From Gp6-AA40 sp035571515 (GTDB taxonomy: Bacteria > Acidobacteriota > Vicinamibacteria > Vicinamibacterales > UBA2999), in NCBI GenBank assembly GCA_035571515.1, contig DATNCQ010000130.1, positions 1 to 64,000 on the forward strand: a DNA stretch of 64,000 nt. The letters are read 5' to 3'. A program made the position numbers and the translations under genes. Under the pieces are notes generated by a model. It searched no databases. It was not told the DNA's origin and saw only the letters and a list, made by a program, of their open reading frames with translations. Shown in pieces: positions 8,182 to 16,062 of the stretch; position 1 is the first letter of the stretch, and each line of letters opens with the position of its first letter.

Positions 8182-8976
8182 ATGTTCACGCTGCGCATGC
8201 ATGAACACAGCCCGCGCGTAACGTTGCTGCAAATCCTACTGCGGGATGAATATCACCTGAAGATAGACGGCAGCTTCGGACCAAAGACGTATACCGCTCT
8301 GAAAACGTTTCAGCAATCGCACGGAGACGTTCCGAGCGGAATCGCCACCCCTGCCACTTGGGAAAAGCTCCTTCGGCGTACCGGTCTGGCAGTCATTAGC
8401 TCCATTGACGCAGGTGACCCTGGAATGGCACGGATTGACGCCGAGGCATTGCGCGCCAGCGGCGATGAGCCGATATTGCTGGGAGCTATGTGCAATGGTC
8501 TGGGGCAGCTGATGTCGGAGGTTGGCACGCGCGCGGCGGGTAGATCGATTGCCGCCCTGCGTCTCGACGGACACGGAAATCTAGGCCGTTGGTTGACTGT
8601 TTCCGTCGGAGATGTCGTTGACATGACCAAGCGAGACTATCGCGAAACGGCGAAGGAGTACTACAGTTATATCAATCCATCTCATTTTTCAAAGGTGGCG
8701 CCTCTACTCATGCAGATATCAATGAAGTTCGCGCCCTTCGGCTTTGCCGAACACCATGGGTGTTCTCTTGGACGGCGTCCTGAAACTCGAAAGATGCTCG
8801 CGAAACTCGCAGACCTGTGGCGAGTTCCAGTGAGCGTTGGAATCAATCTGCAGCCGTTCGGTGCGGTGACGTATTTCGAAGGGCCAGTCTTCACTGCGTT
8901 CCCAGCCGGGATGAACTTAAGCTCGTGGTCACGTCAATTTCAAACTGTCCCAGTGCGAACCATGAGCATGCCGTGA
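8182..8976 (+). CDS. Peptidoglycan-binding domain protein with a His/Cys-dyad C-terminal domain
   Basis: A protein of 264 residues in two parts. Residues about 10-65 form a PG_binding_1 domain (LKIDGSFGPKTYTALKTFQQ ... ATPATWEKLL). Residues about 70-245 form an alpha/beta domain resembling DUF4347/CHAT-type caspase-like folds. A strand ends in LRLDGHGNLG (H131), and a later strand ends in AEHHGCSLG (C194), followed by a helix and a strand with RVPVSVG. The two positions fit a His-Cys catalytic dyad; that is inference. There is no signal peptide, so export, if any, is by an unknown route. An AGGAGA ribosome site lies just upstream of ATG 8182. It could be a cell-wall-associated protease or a defence or effector protein. 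Confidence 0.62.
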   Translation: MFTLRMHEHSPRVTLLQILLRDEYHLKIDGSFGPKTYTALKTFQQSHGDVPSGIATPATWEKLLRRTGLAVISSIDAGDPGMARIDAEALRASGDEPILLGAMCNGLGQLMSEVGTRAAGRSIAALRLDGHGNLGRWLTVSVGDVVDMTKRDYRETAKEYYSYINPSHFSKVAPLLMQISMKFAPFGFAEHHGCSLGRRPETRKMLAKLADLWRVPVSVGINLQPFGAVTYFEGPVFTAFPAGMNLSSWSRQFQTVPVRTMSMP

Positions 8977-9233
8977 ACATGATCCGCAAGACCGCCAGTC
9001 ACGCCATCCACTGCGTCAGGACAACGGAGAGCAGCGCGCGCGCCCGTTGAGCAGATGTGTACTTCCGTCTCGCTGCAGACAGAAGTCTGATCCACTGAAC
9101 TTCAGACCATCGACGGCGACGAGCCGGAGACCAACCGTAGCGGGAAGCTTGTCAGATTCGACATCCGGCATCGTTTCTCCATTGAGAGGAGCGGGCACGC
9201 GAAAGGGCCCGACGATCTCTGAAGGAGAAGCCA

Positions 9234-9617
9234 ATGCGCCAATATCTCGAATGTCTGAAGAAATATGCCACGTTCAGCGGCCGCAGCCAGCGAAAGGAAT
9301 ACTGGATGTTCGTGCTGGTGAACACCATCGTGATCGTCGCATTGACGATCATCGAGACGGTGGCTCGCGGGGATGCCGCCGGGGACGGCTCCGTGCTGGC
9401 AGGCCTGTACAATCTCGCCGTGTTCCTGCCAACCCTGGCTGCAGGTGTCCGCCGGATGCACGATACGGATCACCGCGGTTGGTGGCTGCTCGTACCGTTG
9501 GTCAACTTGGTCTTGGCGTGCCGGGACGGGGGGCAGGGTGACAATCGGTTCGGGCCTGACCCGAAAGCCACCAGTGTGAACACCGAGCCGCCCAGCTGGG
9601 CCGCCGCTCGAGCATAG
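9234..9617 (+). CDS. DUF805 family inner-membrane protein
   Basis: A protein of 127 residues with the DUF805 signature: FSGRSQRKEYWMFVLVN at the N-terminus, three or four hydrophobic helices, the conserved LPTLAAGVRRMHDTDHRGWW in the middle, and NRFGPDP near the end. The family length is 110-140, so the protein is complete. It sits in the cytoplasmic membrane; its function is unknown in all bacteria. ATG 9234 follows an excellent ribosome site (gaaggagaagcc). It is monocistronic here. Confidence 0.9.
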   Translation: MRQYLECLKKYATFSGRSQRKEYWMFVLVNTIVIVALTIIETVARGDAAGDGSVLAGLYNLAVFLPTLAAGVRRMHDTDHRGWWLLVPLVNLVLACRDGGQGDNRFGPDPKATSVNTEPPSWAAARA

Positions 9618-10013
9618 GTGCCGCGCCTGCACCGGATCACGCCAACGCAAGGGTGTCCGCCAGTTCCATCGTTCGGCCGGACCGACGAGAGGTTGATCAA
9701 CGCTGCACGCGTGGCCGTTCTTCTCTCGGCCGACCGGACGGTCGCCTTGTCCGCTTCCACGGTCTTACACGAATTCCCGCACGCACCTCTCGCGCAACAA
9801 GGATTCACCCCAGTTGGCATCGGTCCGGGCGGCGCACAACGATCGTCCTCGTGAAGCCCGCGACGGTCGTCGCCCTGCGCGTCCACGAAGTCGACGACCG
9901 CAGGCGCCAAACCGCACGGCATCTCGGTTGCACGACCGCTCGAGGCCCGTTGCAGGCACTCCGCGTCGAGCGGCACGAACACGGCGTTCTCGCGGACGGG
10001 AAACGGCGCGACA
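9618..10013. other. Intergenic region without a supported gene
   Basis: Between the DUF805 gene and the convergent SnoaL-like gene. Overlapping open frames run in four frames (for example a minus frame from 9982 to 9470 that crosses the DUF805 gene). None shows a ribosome site or a recognisable domain, so I leave it unannotated. It marks the left border of the foreign-looking cassette. Confidence 0.35.
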
Positions 10014-10451
10014 TCACTTCTTACGCGGCAGGTCGATCGTGACGGCGCCCGTCTGAACCATCAGCCCGAGCAGATCAGAGCTGACCCACGTGGTGACGAT
10101 GCGGTTGTCGGCGATCGCGAAGATGTCGGTGCCCGTGACCGTCACCGTCGTGCCTCTGGGCGGCTCACCGGCGAAGCTGCCACTGTGCGTGCCCGTCGCT
10201 TTCCAGCGCGCGGTCACCTTGTCGTGTTCGGCGACGATGTCTTCGAGCGTATAGGTCAAGCCCGAGAAGGCTTTGTGCAAGATCTCCATCAACCACTGCG
10301 CGTCTTCGACATTCCCCTTGCCGTGGGTGAACAATGGATGATGGACGACGAAACGGTGCGGATCGATCAGCTCTGCTGCGGCCTGCGGGTTACCGCCGTT
10401 GAGGATGTCGTCGAAGTATCGCCTCACCAGCGCCTTATTCGCGTCGGTCAT
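10014..10451 (-). CDS. SnoaL-like / ester-cyclase family protein (NTF2-like fold)
   Basis: A protein of 145 residues with the SnoaL-like polyketide-cyclase pattern. The N-terminal helix NKALVRRYFDDILNGGN is followed by a strand with HRFVVHHPLF, a central VTARWKATGTHSGSF and the typical VTGTDIFAIADNRIV before a final strand. NTF2-like proteins of this group are small cytoplasmic enzymes or ligand binders; the residue set does not fix a reaction. It lies convergent to DUF805 and 34 bp downstream of the AhpD-like gene on the same strand, so the two may be co-transcribed. The C-terminus LPRKK is complete. Confidence 0.8.
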   Translation of the reverse strand: MTDANKALVRRYFDDILNGGNPQAAAELIDPHRFVVHHPLFTHGKGNVEDAQWLMEILHKAFSGLTYTLEDIVAEHDKVTARWKATGTHSGSFAGEPPRGTTVTVTGTDIFAIADNRIVTTWVSSDLLGLMVQTGAVTIDLPRKK

Positions 10452-10485
10452 CAGATCAGTCTACATGCGCTTGTTCACGCGGCGG

Positions 10486-11025
10486 TTACGCATGTTTCGG
10501 CGTCTCCTGATCGAGTTGCAGCGCTTCCTGCACGCGCGTATGCATGTTGTACGCACCGATCAGGACGGACAGCTCCACGATCTGCCGCTCGTCGAAATGC
10601 CGCCGCACATCCGCGAACACATCGTCCGGCACTCTGATGTCGCGCGTCATCGCATCGGTGAAGGCAAGCGCGGCGCGTTCGCTTTCGCTGAACAGCGACG
10701 CGGCACGCCAGTCGGCCAGTGCGTCGCATTCCGCACGCGTCATGCCGTCCGCCAGCGCCAGCGCGGGGATGTGCTGCGCCAGGCAGTATTGCGCGTGGTT
10801 CACATAGGCGATGCGGATGATGACGATCTCGCGCAGCCGGCCATGGAGCGTCGTCTTCCAGCGCACGGCGTTGAGAAGATCGAACCAGGCCGAGGCCAGC
10901 GGTGGACTGTGCAAAAGCAATCTGTAAATATTCAACAGATTGCCACGGCGGCCGCGGCGAACCTTGGCGATGAACTCGGCCGAGTCGCCAGCTTCGTCTT
11001 CGCCCAGTAACCTCACGCGAGCCAT
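10486..11025 (-). CDS. Carboxymuconolactone decarboxylase / AhpD-like family protein
   Basis: A protein of 179 residues from ATG 11025. It carries the AhpD-like core: a helix containing LREIVIIRIAYVNHAQYCLA with the redox motif CLAQH (C-x-x-x-H), followed by FSESERAALAFTDAMTRDI and IVELSVLIGAYNMHTRV. Members act as thiol peroxidase partners or as decarboxylases of lactones in aromatic breakdown; only one cysteine of the CxxC type is present, which favours the decarboxylase-like or uncharacterised group. The same frame is open much further upstream over the divergent dehydrogenase, but that part is antisense shadow. The gene is divergent from the dehydrogenase, with 45 bp between starts. Confidence 0.85.
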   Translation of the reverse strand: MARVRLLGEDEAGDSAEFIAKVRRGRRGNLLNIYRLLLHSPPLASAWFDLLNAVRWKTTLHGRLREIVIIRIAYVNHAQYCLAQHIPALALADGMTRAECDALADWRAASLFSESERAALAFTDAMTRDIRVPDDVFADVRRHFDERQIVELSVLIGAYNMHTRVQEALQLDQETPKHA

Positions 11026-11070
11026 GAATCTTTCCGCAGAGTTGCGCCCATCGAAGGCGGGACGGATGTT

Positions 11071-12150
11071 GTGACGCGCATTGTAGTGGAGGAAGATCAT
11101 TTCCTTAAAACCGTGCCGGTCATCCTCGACCCCGCGACGCCGGCGGAACATCAGGCCGCGGTGGCGGACTTCTTCGCGCACGATCTCGATTTCATCCAAT
11201 GGCGCGACGCGCTGCGCCAACGTCTTTCGGGGTTGTTCCCCGCCACGGTGACCTTCGCTGAAGATCAGGCCGATTTCGATTCGCAGCTCCGCGATGCCGA
11301 CGGCGCCATCGTCGAAAGTTTCGTCGTGACCGCGGAAGCCTTGGAGAACGCGCCCAACCTGCACGTCGTCCACAAGTTCGGGCACCTCACCACGAACATC
11401 GATGAGCGCGCGTGCGCCGCGCGCAACATCGCCGTGCACCGCGTCCGCCGCCGGGTCAACGTCGCGGTGGCGGAGCAAGCCTTCGCACTGATGATCGCAT
11501 TGGGCAAGCGCGTGAACGATCTGTCCGGCGTCGTCACCGCGGACGCGCTGGCCCAGGCAGGGTATCCGCTGCGGCCCTATGACCGGCGCTTCACCGGCAA
11601 TGCCAATTTCGCGCGCATTCCGAATTTGCGCGCACTGCAGGGCGCAACGCTCGGCATTGTCGGCCTGGGCGAAGTAGGCCGCGAGATCGCCGCGCGCGCC
11701 AGCGCCTTCGAGATGAATGTCCTCTATCACCAGCGGCGCCCGCTTCCGGCGGCGGACGAAGCGGCGTTGTCCGCGCGTTACGTTCCGCTGCCCACGCTGC
11801 TGGCGCACTCCGATTACGTCGTGCTGCAAGTGCCACTGAACGATTCGACGCGCGGCATGATCGGCCGCGAGGAAATCGCGCACATCAAACCCGGCGCCAT
11901 TCTCGTCAACGCCGCGCGCGCCGAAATCGTGCAGCGCGACGCGCTGATCGAAGCGCTTGATTCCGGCCGCGTCGCCGGTCTCGGTCTCGATGTCGGCTAT
12001 AGCGAACCGGCGAGACCGGACGATTCGCTGCTGAAGTACCAGGGTGGCAATGTCATCCTGATGCCGCATACAGCGGTGGCGAACCGGCATCTGGCCGCAG
12101 CCGATCTGGAAGACCTGTGCCTCAATCTCGCGCGCGGCCTGAATCGTTAG
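11071..12150 (+). CDS. D-isomer-specific 2-hydroxyacid dehydrogenase
   Basis: A protein of 359 residues. The C-terminal two thirds hold the NAD(P)-binding Rossmann domain (LGIVGLGEVGREIA) and the catalytic set of the family: Arg in VNAARAEIV, the DVGYSEP acidic loop, and the His in ILMPHTAVAN. The N-terminal flavodoxin-like part includes NLHVVHKFGHLTTNID. It should reduce a 2-oxo acid to the D-hydroxy acid, or the reverse. Starts are ambiguous: GTG 11071, GTG 11086 or GTG 11113 (VPVILDP), none with a strong ribosome site. It is convergent with the ABC substrate-binding gene; together with the AhpD-like and SnoaL-like genes it suggests a small catabolic cassette. Confidence 0.85.
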   Translation: MTRIVVEEDHFLKTVPVILDPATPAEHQAAVADFFAHDLDFIQWRDALRQRLSGLFPATVTFAEDQADFDSQLRDADGAIVESFVVTAEALENAPNLHVVHKFGHLTTNIDERACAARNIAVHRVRRRVNVAVAEQAFALMIALGKRVNDLSGVVTADALAQAGYPLRPYDRRFTGNANFARIPNLRALQGATLGIVGLGEVGREIAARASAFEMNVLYHQRRPLPAADEAALSARYVPLPTLLAHSDYVVLQVPLNDSTRGMIGREEIAHIKPGAILVNAARAEIVQRDALIEALDSGRVAGLGLDVGYSEPARPDDSLLKYQGGNVILMPHTAVANRHLAAADLEDLCLNLARGLNR

Positions 12151-12159
12151 ACCGTACCG

Positions 12160-13227
12160 CTAGACCGTATACGCCTTCGCCGCGGCGATGATCGGCGCCT
12201 TGTCGAAGGCGTTGATCTCGTCGGTGAGTTCCTGCGTGAACAGCGGGCGCACGTCGGGAATACTGAGTCCGGCAAGCTTCGCTTCTTCGCGCCATTCGGA
12301 TTCGAAAATCTGCCCCGTCTTGCCGCCGGCATACGGCGGCCGGTAGAGCGTGATCCGCTTCCTCACCGATTTCACCGTCTGCGCAATCGCATCCTGGGCC
12401 GATACGCCGCGCGGCGCCGCTTCCGGATACTTTTTCAAATAGGCGGCGGCGGCGGCATTGGGGTTGGCGAGAATGAATTCGGTCGCCATCGCCATGCTGC
12501 GCCCATAGGCGACAACCAGCGGCCGGTTCTTCGCCAGGAAATCGCGCTTCGCCGTCATGAAGAGCCCGCCCACCATCGGCACCTGGGCCGGCCTCGGCAG
12601 AAAGCGCGTGGGTATTCCCGCGTTGTCGATCATGCCGAAACCGACATCGTAATAGGCGAGCGCGTCGATGGCGCCGCGGTCGAGCGCGATGCCGGCGACG
12701 ACGCCTTCGCCTACCGCCTGCCAGCTCACCGATTTCGGATCGACGCCATTCAGCTTCAATACCAATTGCGTGACTGGATAATCGGTGGTGCCGAGCGTCG
12801 ATACGCCGATACGCTTGCCTTTCAGGTCGGCATAGGTGCTCAGCGGTGAATTCGGCTTCACCGCGATGTCCCACTTATAGGGGTAGGTGTATTCGTAGAA
12901 GGCAACTGTCTGCGGCAATTCTCCGCGCGCATACAGCGGCAGGCTGAAGGACGGCGTGGAAACGCCGATATCCACCGCATGGCGGTCGAGCGCGATCTGC
13001 ACGCTGCTCTGCGCGCCGAGATGCATTGGCTGCAGTTCGAACCCGGCGGCGGCGGCGTAACCGAGCGGACCCGGCAGCAGCGTGTTCAGCCCCTGCCCGT
13101 TCACCGTCTTCGACGCGAACCCCACGCGAAGGGCGCGCAACTGAGCCGCCGACACGCCAAGCGGCGCAAGGCCAGCGGCCAGTGCACCTGCAAATCCGAT
13201 GAGAACGTCACGCCGGCCGATGTGCAT
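12160..13227 (-). CDS. NitT/TauT-type ABC transporter substrate-binding protein
   Basis: A protein of 355 residues with a Tat-like leader (HIGRRDVLIGFAGALAAG, ending near VSA-AQ), then a type II periplasmic binding fold of the NMT1/SsuA group. Features include LRVGFASKTVNGQGL, DIGVSTPSFSLPLYA, YADLKGKRIGVSTLGTT and the C-terminal helix with PLFTQELTDEINAF. It binds a small organic ion or pyrimidine-like or sulfonate-like ligand in the periplasm and hands it to the permease. It is divergent from the ATPase and permease genes that complete the importer; the promoter for both directions must lie in the 165 bp between them, which also holds a palindrome element. Confidence 0.87.
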   Translation of the reverse strand: MHIGRRDVLIGFAGALAAGLAPLGVSAAQLRALRVGFASKTVNGQGLNTLLPGPLGYAAAAGFELQPMHLGAQSSVQIALDRHAVDIGVSTPSFSLPLYARGELPQTVAFYEYTYPYKWDIAVKPNSPLSTYADLKGKRIGVSTLGTTDYPVTQLVLKLNGVDPKSVSWQAVGEGVVAGIALDRGAIDALAYYDVGFGMIDNAGIPTRFLPRPAQVPMVGGLFMTAKRDFLAKNRPLVVAYGRSMAMATEFILANPNAAAAAYLKKYPEAAPRGVSAQDAIAQTVKSVRKRITLYRPPYAGGKTGQIFESEWREEAKLAGLSIPDVRPLFTQELTDEINAFDKAPIIAAAKAYTV

Positions 13228-13259
13228 GTGCGATGAGTCCGCCGCTGTTTTGTCCCGCT

Positions 13260-13388
13260 AGACGTCTTGAAGGCCAGGATTCCTTTCAAGACGTCTCGCC
13301 CCGCCGGAGGCGGGGCAAGCAAACGCTGCGCGAGCGAGGCGGTCCCGACTCCTCCACACTTGCCGCTCCGTGGCGGAGCCTCGCTCGC
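13260..13388. repeat. Nested palindromic element in the 5' region of the ABC ATPase gene
   Basis: Three perfect inverted repeats occur in a row. AGACGTCTTGAA (13260-13271) pairs with 13285-13296. GCCCCGCC (13298-13305) pairs with GGCGGGGC (13309-13316) around a 3-base loop. GCGAGCGAGGC (13330-13340) pairs with 13378-13388 and encloses a further hairpin, GCTCCG/CGGAGC (13365-13370 with 13374-13379). The ATG of the ATPase follows at 13393. The layout resembles REP/MITE-like intergenic elements; the family is not identified. Confidence 0.65.
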
Positions 13389-13392
13389 TATC

Positions 13393-14220
13393 ATGCTATC
13401 GGTGCCATCGTTGGAGAAGAGCGAATTGGTGCGGCCTGCACGCCCGGTTCAAACCGGCGGGTGCCCGTTGATTGCCGCCAGCAGCGTCGGCAAGACCTAT
13501 TCCACGGCATCCGGTGAAAAGGTCCTCGCCCTTGAAGACCTGGACGTTTTCATTGCCCACGGCGAATTCGTGTCGCTGGTCGGCCCGTCCGGCTGCGGCA
13601 AGAGCACGTTCCTGCGCATCCTCGCGGGGCTGGAGCCAGCCAGTAGCGGCAGGCTTTCGATCGCAGGTCATGCCGTCTCCGGCCCGTCACCTGATGTCGG
13701 CGTCGTCTTCCAAAGCGCGACGCTGCTGCCCTGGCTGACCGTGGCACAGAACACACGCCTGCCCCTTCGCGTCGGTCCGGCGCGCGGCCGCGCGCCGACC
13801 GGCGTGCAGGCATTGCTCGAAATGGCGGGACTGAACGGATTTGAAAACAAATATCCCTACGAACTTTCGGGCGGCATGCAGCAGCGCGCCGCCATCTGCC
13901 GGGCGCTGGCGCGCGATCCCGAGATTCTCTTGCTGGACGAACCGTTCGGCGCACTGGATGCGCTGACGCGCGAACGGCTGAACGTCGAATTGCAGCGAAT
14001 CTGGCAGGCGAGCGGAAAGACCGTGCTGCTGATCACCCACAGTATCGCCGAGTCCGTCTTTCTGAGTGATCGCGTGCTGGTGATGTCGCCTCGGCCGGGC
14101 CGCATCCTGGCCGATTTCGCGGTGACACTGCCGCGCCCGCGCGATTTCGCGTCAACGCCGGAACATCCGGACTATCTGCGGCTGACCAGAGACATCCGCT
14201 CCGTGCTGGACCGCGCGTGA
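13393..14220 (+). CDS. NitT/TauT-type ABC transporter ATP-binding protein
   Basis: From ATG 13393 the protein has 275 residues, normal for the SsuB/TauB group. Walker A is VGPSGCGKST (about 63-72), the Q-loop is VVFQSATLLPWL, the signature is LSGGMQQR and Walker B is ILLLDEPFGALDA, followed by the H-loop LLITHSIAESV. It powers import through the downstream permease at the cytoplasmic face. The frame is open upstream to 13267, but that part runs through the palindrome element and has no family match, so 13393 is chosen. The stop codon overlaps the permease start (TGATG), indicating translational coupling. Confidence 0.9.
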   Translation: MLSVPSLEKSELVRPARPVQTGGCPLIAASSVGKTYSTASGEKVLALEDLDVFIAHGEFVSLVGPSGCGKSTFLRILAGLEPASSGRLSIAGHAVSGPSPDVGVVFQSATLLPWLTVAQNTRLPLRVGPARGRAPTGVQALLEMAGLNGFENKYPYELSGGMQQRAAICRALARDPEILLLDEPFGALDALTRERLNVELQRIWQASGKTVLLITHSIAESVFLSDRVLVMSPRPGRILADFAVTLPRPRDFASTPEHPDYLRLTRDIRSVLDRA

Positions 14221-15053
14221 TGAGCGCGCTGGATTCACAGGAGTTGACCGTCGAAGACGCGAAGCGGCGCGCGCGCACAAGTGGCGCAAGTGGATTGTTA
14301 TTGAAGCTCGCTGGCATCGCCGCTCTGCTCGCGATGTGGCAGGCCGGCGTGACATTTCTCGACGTACCCACCTACATCCTTCCAACGCCGATGCAGGTAT
14401 GGGCCGCTCTGAAATCGGGATTGTTCGTGCCGCTGGACAGCCCGACCGGTTTCTATATCCCCATCGCCAGCACCCTGGCGAATGCCGCAATGGGTTTCGT
14501 CATCGGATCGATCTCGGGGCTTCTCATCGGGTCGCTGATGGCAGAGTTTCGCGGCGTCGAAACGGTGCTGATGCCCTACGCGTTTGCGCTGCAAACGCTG
14601 CCCAAAGTCGCTATCGCGCCGCTCATCGTCATCTGGTTCGGCTTCGGCAACGGTTCGAAGATCGCCATGGCGGCGCTGCTCGCCTTCTTTCCGTTGATGG
14701 TCAACAGTTTCACCGGCATCCGTAACACTGAACCGGAACGCATCGATTTGATGCGCTCGCTCTCCGCATCGCGGCTGGAAATCTATGCGCGCGTCAAGCT
14801 GCCTTCGGCCGCGCCTTTCATCTTTGCCGGGCTCGATATGGCCGCGGTTTATGCGCTGCTCGGCACCATCGTCGCGGAATTTCTCGGCGCCCAACGCGGC
14901 ATCGGCGTCACCATCATGCAGGCGCAGGCAGTGACCGACGTCGCGGGGGTCTTCGCCGCATTGATTATCCTGGGCGCACTCGGCATTCTGCTCCACCTGA
15001 GCATTCGCGCGATCAAGCGAAGGATCGTGCATTGGGACGAACGGGGACGCTGA
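14220..15053 (+). CDS. NitT/TauT-type ABC transporter permease
   Basis: A protein of 277 residues with about six membrane helices and the EAA-type loop of BPD_transp_1 permeases (SASRLEIYARVKLPSAAPFI, then FAGLDMA). An early conserved segment, YILPTPMQVWAALKSG, is typical of SsuC/TauC proteins. It forms the membrane channel with the ATPase encoded just upstream; the start ATG shares its A with the ATPase stop. A GTG one codon earlier (14217) is an alternative. The protein ends VHWDERGR, complete for the family. The substrate is unknown. Confidence 0.9.
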   Translation: MSALDSQELTVEDAKRRARTSGASGLLLKLAGIAALLAMWQAGVTFLDVPTYILPTPMQVWAALKSGLFVPLDSPTGFYIPIASTLANAAMGFVIGSISGLLIGSLMAEFRGVETVLMPYAFALQTLPKVAIAPLIVIWFGFGNGSKIAMAALLAFFPLMVNSFTGIRNTEPERIDLMRSLSASRLEIYARVKLPSAAPFIFAGLDMAAVYALLGTIVAEFLGAQRGIGVTIMQAQAVTDVAGVFAALIILGALGILLHLSIRAIKRRIVHWDERGR

Positions 15054-15411
15054 TGGAATCCGACGAAGCCGAAAAACCGCCGGCCAGGATACCGCCGGAA
15101 GGACGCGCCGATCATGCGGCCAGTACCGCCGTCGTGCGGACACGTCTTCGCGATTCCACCAATCCGCGTCACAATGACGACCTGTCAAGGAATCGCGCCG
15201 TTGGTTTTCGCGCACGAATACCTCGCGGAGCCGAATCGGCGAGGACTGTTCATGGCGATCGAATTCCCGCGGCCGCGCGCGGCGCAGATGCCGCCGGCGC
15301 CGTCGAATTGAACAGCCAACATGGCGGGAGCGAAGCGACGCTTTTCGTGGCCGGACGTCAATCGTTCGTCATCCTGTAGTGCCTGGACGCTCCGCCACGG
15401 TGCGTGAGGGA
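15054..15411. other. Right border of the importer cassette, no confident gene
   Basis: An open plus frame continues from 15053 to 15379 but its sequence is low-complexity and Arg/Ala-rich. Another plus frame, 15114-15311, contains the more protein-like stretch LVFAHEYLAEPNRRGLFMA, which might be a remnant of a transporter gene. Neither has a ribosome site. I treat the interval as decayed border sequence between the cassette and the next operon. Confidence 0.3.
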
Positions 15412-16062
15412 ATGCTCTTGGTGTGCACGAATGTCGATCCAGCGCATGAAGACGAATTCAATCGCTGGTACGACCGGGAGCATGTGAACGAACGCGTCGC
15501 CATTCCGGGCTTCGTGTCGGGCGCGCGCTATCGGACCGTCCGTGGATCGCGCCGGTATCTCGGTCTGTATCGCACCACGTCGCTCGCCGTCTTTGGGACA
15601 GCCGCGTATCAAGAGGCGCTTCAGCGCCCCACGGCGTGGTCGGTGACAAACCTGGCGCGCATGCAGAACCCGATGCGTCGCGTCGGTTCGATCGAGATGG
15701 AGACCGGAGCCGGCACGGGAGCGTGGCTGGCGCTGCTCACGCTGGCGGCGAGCGCGACGAGCACCGACGTGACCGGGATGGCCCAACTGGGCTCTGAGCT
15801 GCTGACTCTCGATGGCGTCGTTGTGGCGCGACTGCTCGTGCCCGATGCGGCGCTGTCCACGCCGCTGCCCGCGGAAGATCCCCGCGAACGACGCCTGGAC
15901 CCTCTTCTCCTCATCGAGGCGGCAGCGGAAGCGGCGGTCGCCAATGCAGGTCGTCATGCTGCCCGTCACGTCGGCGCCGCTTCGGATGACCTCTCCGTGT
16001 TCCAACTGATGTGGCAGCTGCGGCTGACTGATCTTTCCAGAGAAACCATCGGTGGCCCATGA
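15412..16062 (+). CDS. Dimeric alpha/beta-barrel (DUF4286/EthD-like) protein
   Basis: A protein of 216 residues from ATG 15412 (an in-frame GTG at 15379 is the alternative). The first 95 residues look like a ferredoxin-like dimeric barrel: MLLVCTNVDPAHEDEFNRWY, REHVNERVAIPGFVSGARY and RYLGLYRTTSLAVF, as in DUF4286/EthD-type proteins. The second half is Ala-rich and unfamiliar, perhaps a degenerate repeat of the same fold. Such proteins act on or bind small hydrophobic compounds; no catalytic residue can be named. Its stop overlaps the transporter start by four bases (ATGA), so the pair is an operon. Confidence 0.6.
   Translation: MLLVCTNVDPAHEDEFNRWYDREHVNERVAIPGFVSGARYRTVRGSRRYLGLYRTTSLAVFGTAAYQEALQRPTAWSVTNLARMQNPMRRVGSIEMETGAGTGAWLALLTLAASATSTDVTGMAQLGSELLTLDGVVVARLLVPDAALSTPLPAEDPRERRLDPLLLIEAAAEAAVANAGRHAARHVGAASDDLSVFQLMWQLRLTDLSRETIGGP

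Noticed and set aside
9470..9982. A 170-residue minus-strand frame in the gap after DUF805
   Set aside because: It crosses the DUF805 gene, is Cys/Arg-rich and has no recognisable domain or ribosome site.
10486..12090. A 534-residue open frame on the minus strand covering the 2-hydroxyacid dehydrogenase gene
   Set aside because: Only its last 179 residues match the AhpD-like family; the rest is the antisense of the dehydrogenase in very GC-rich sequence.
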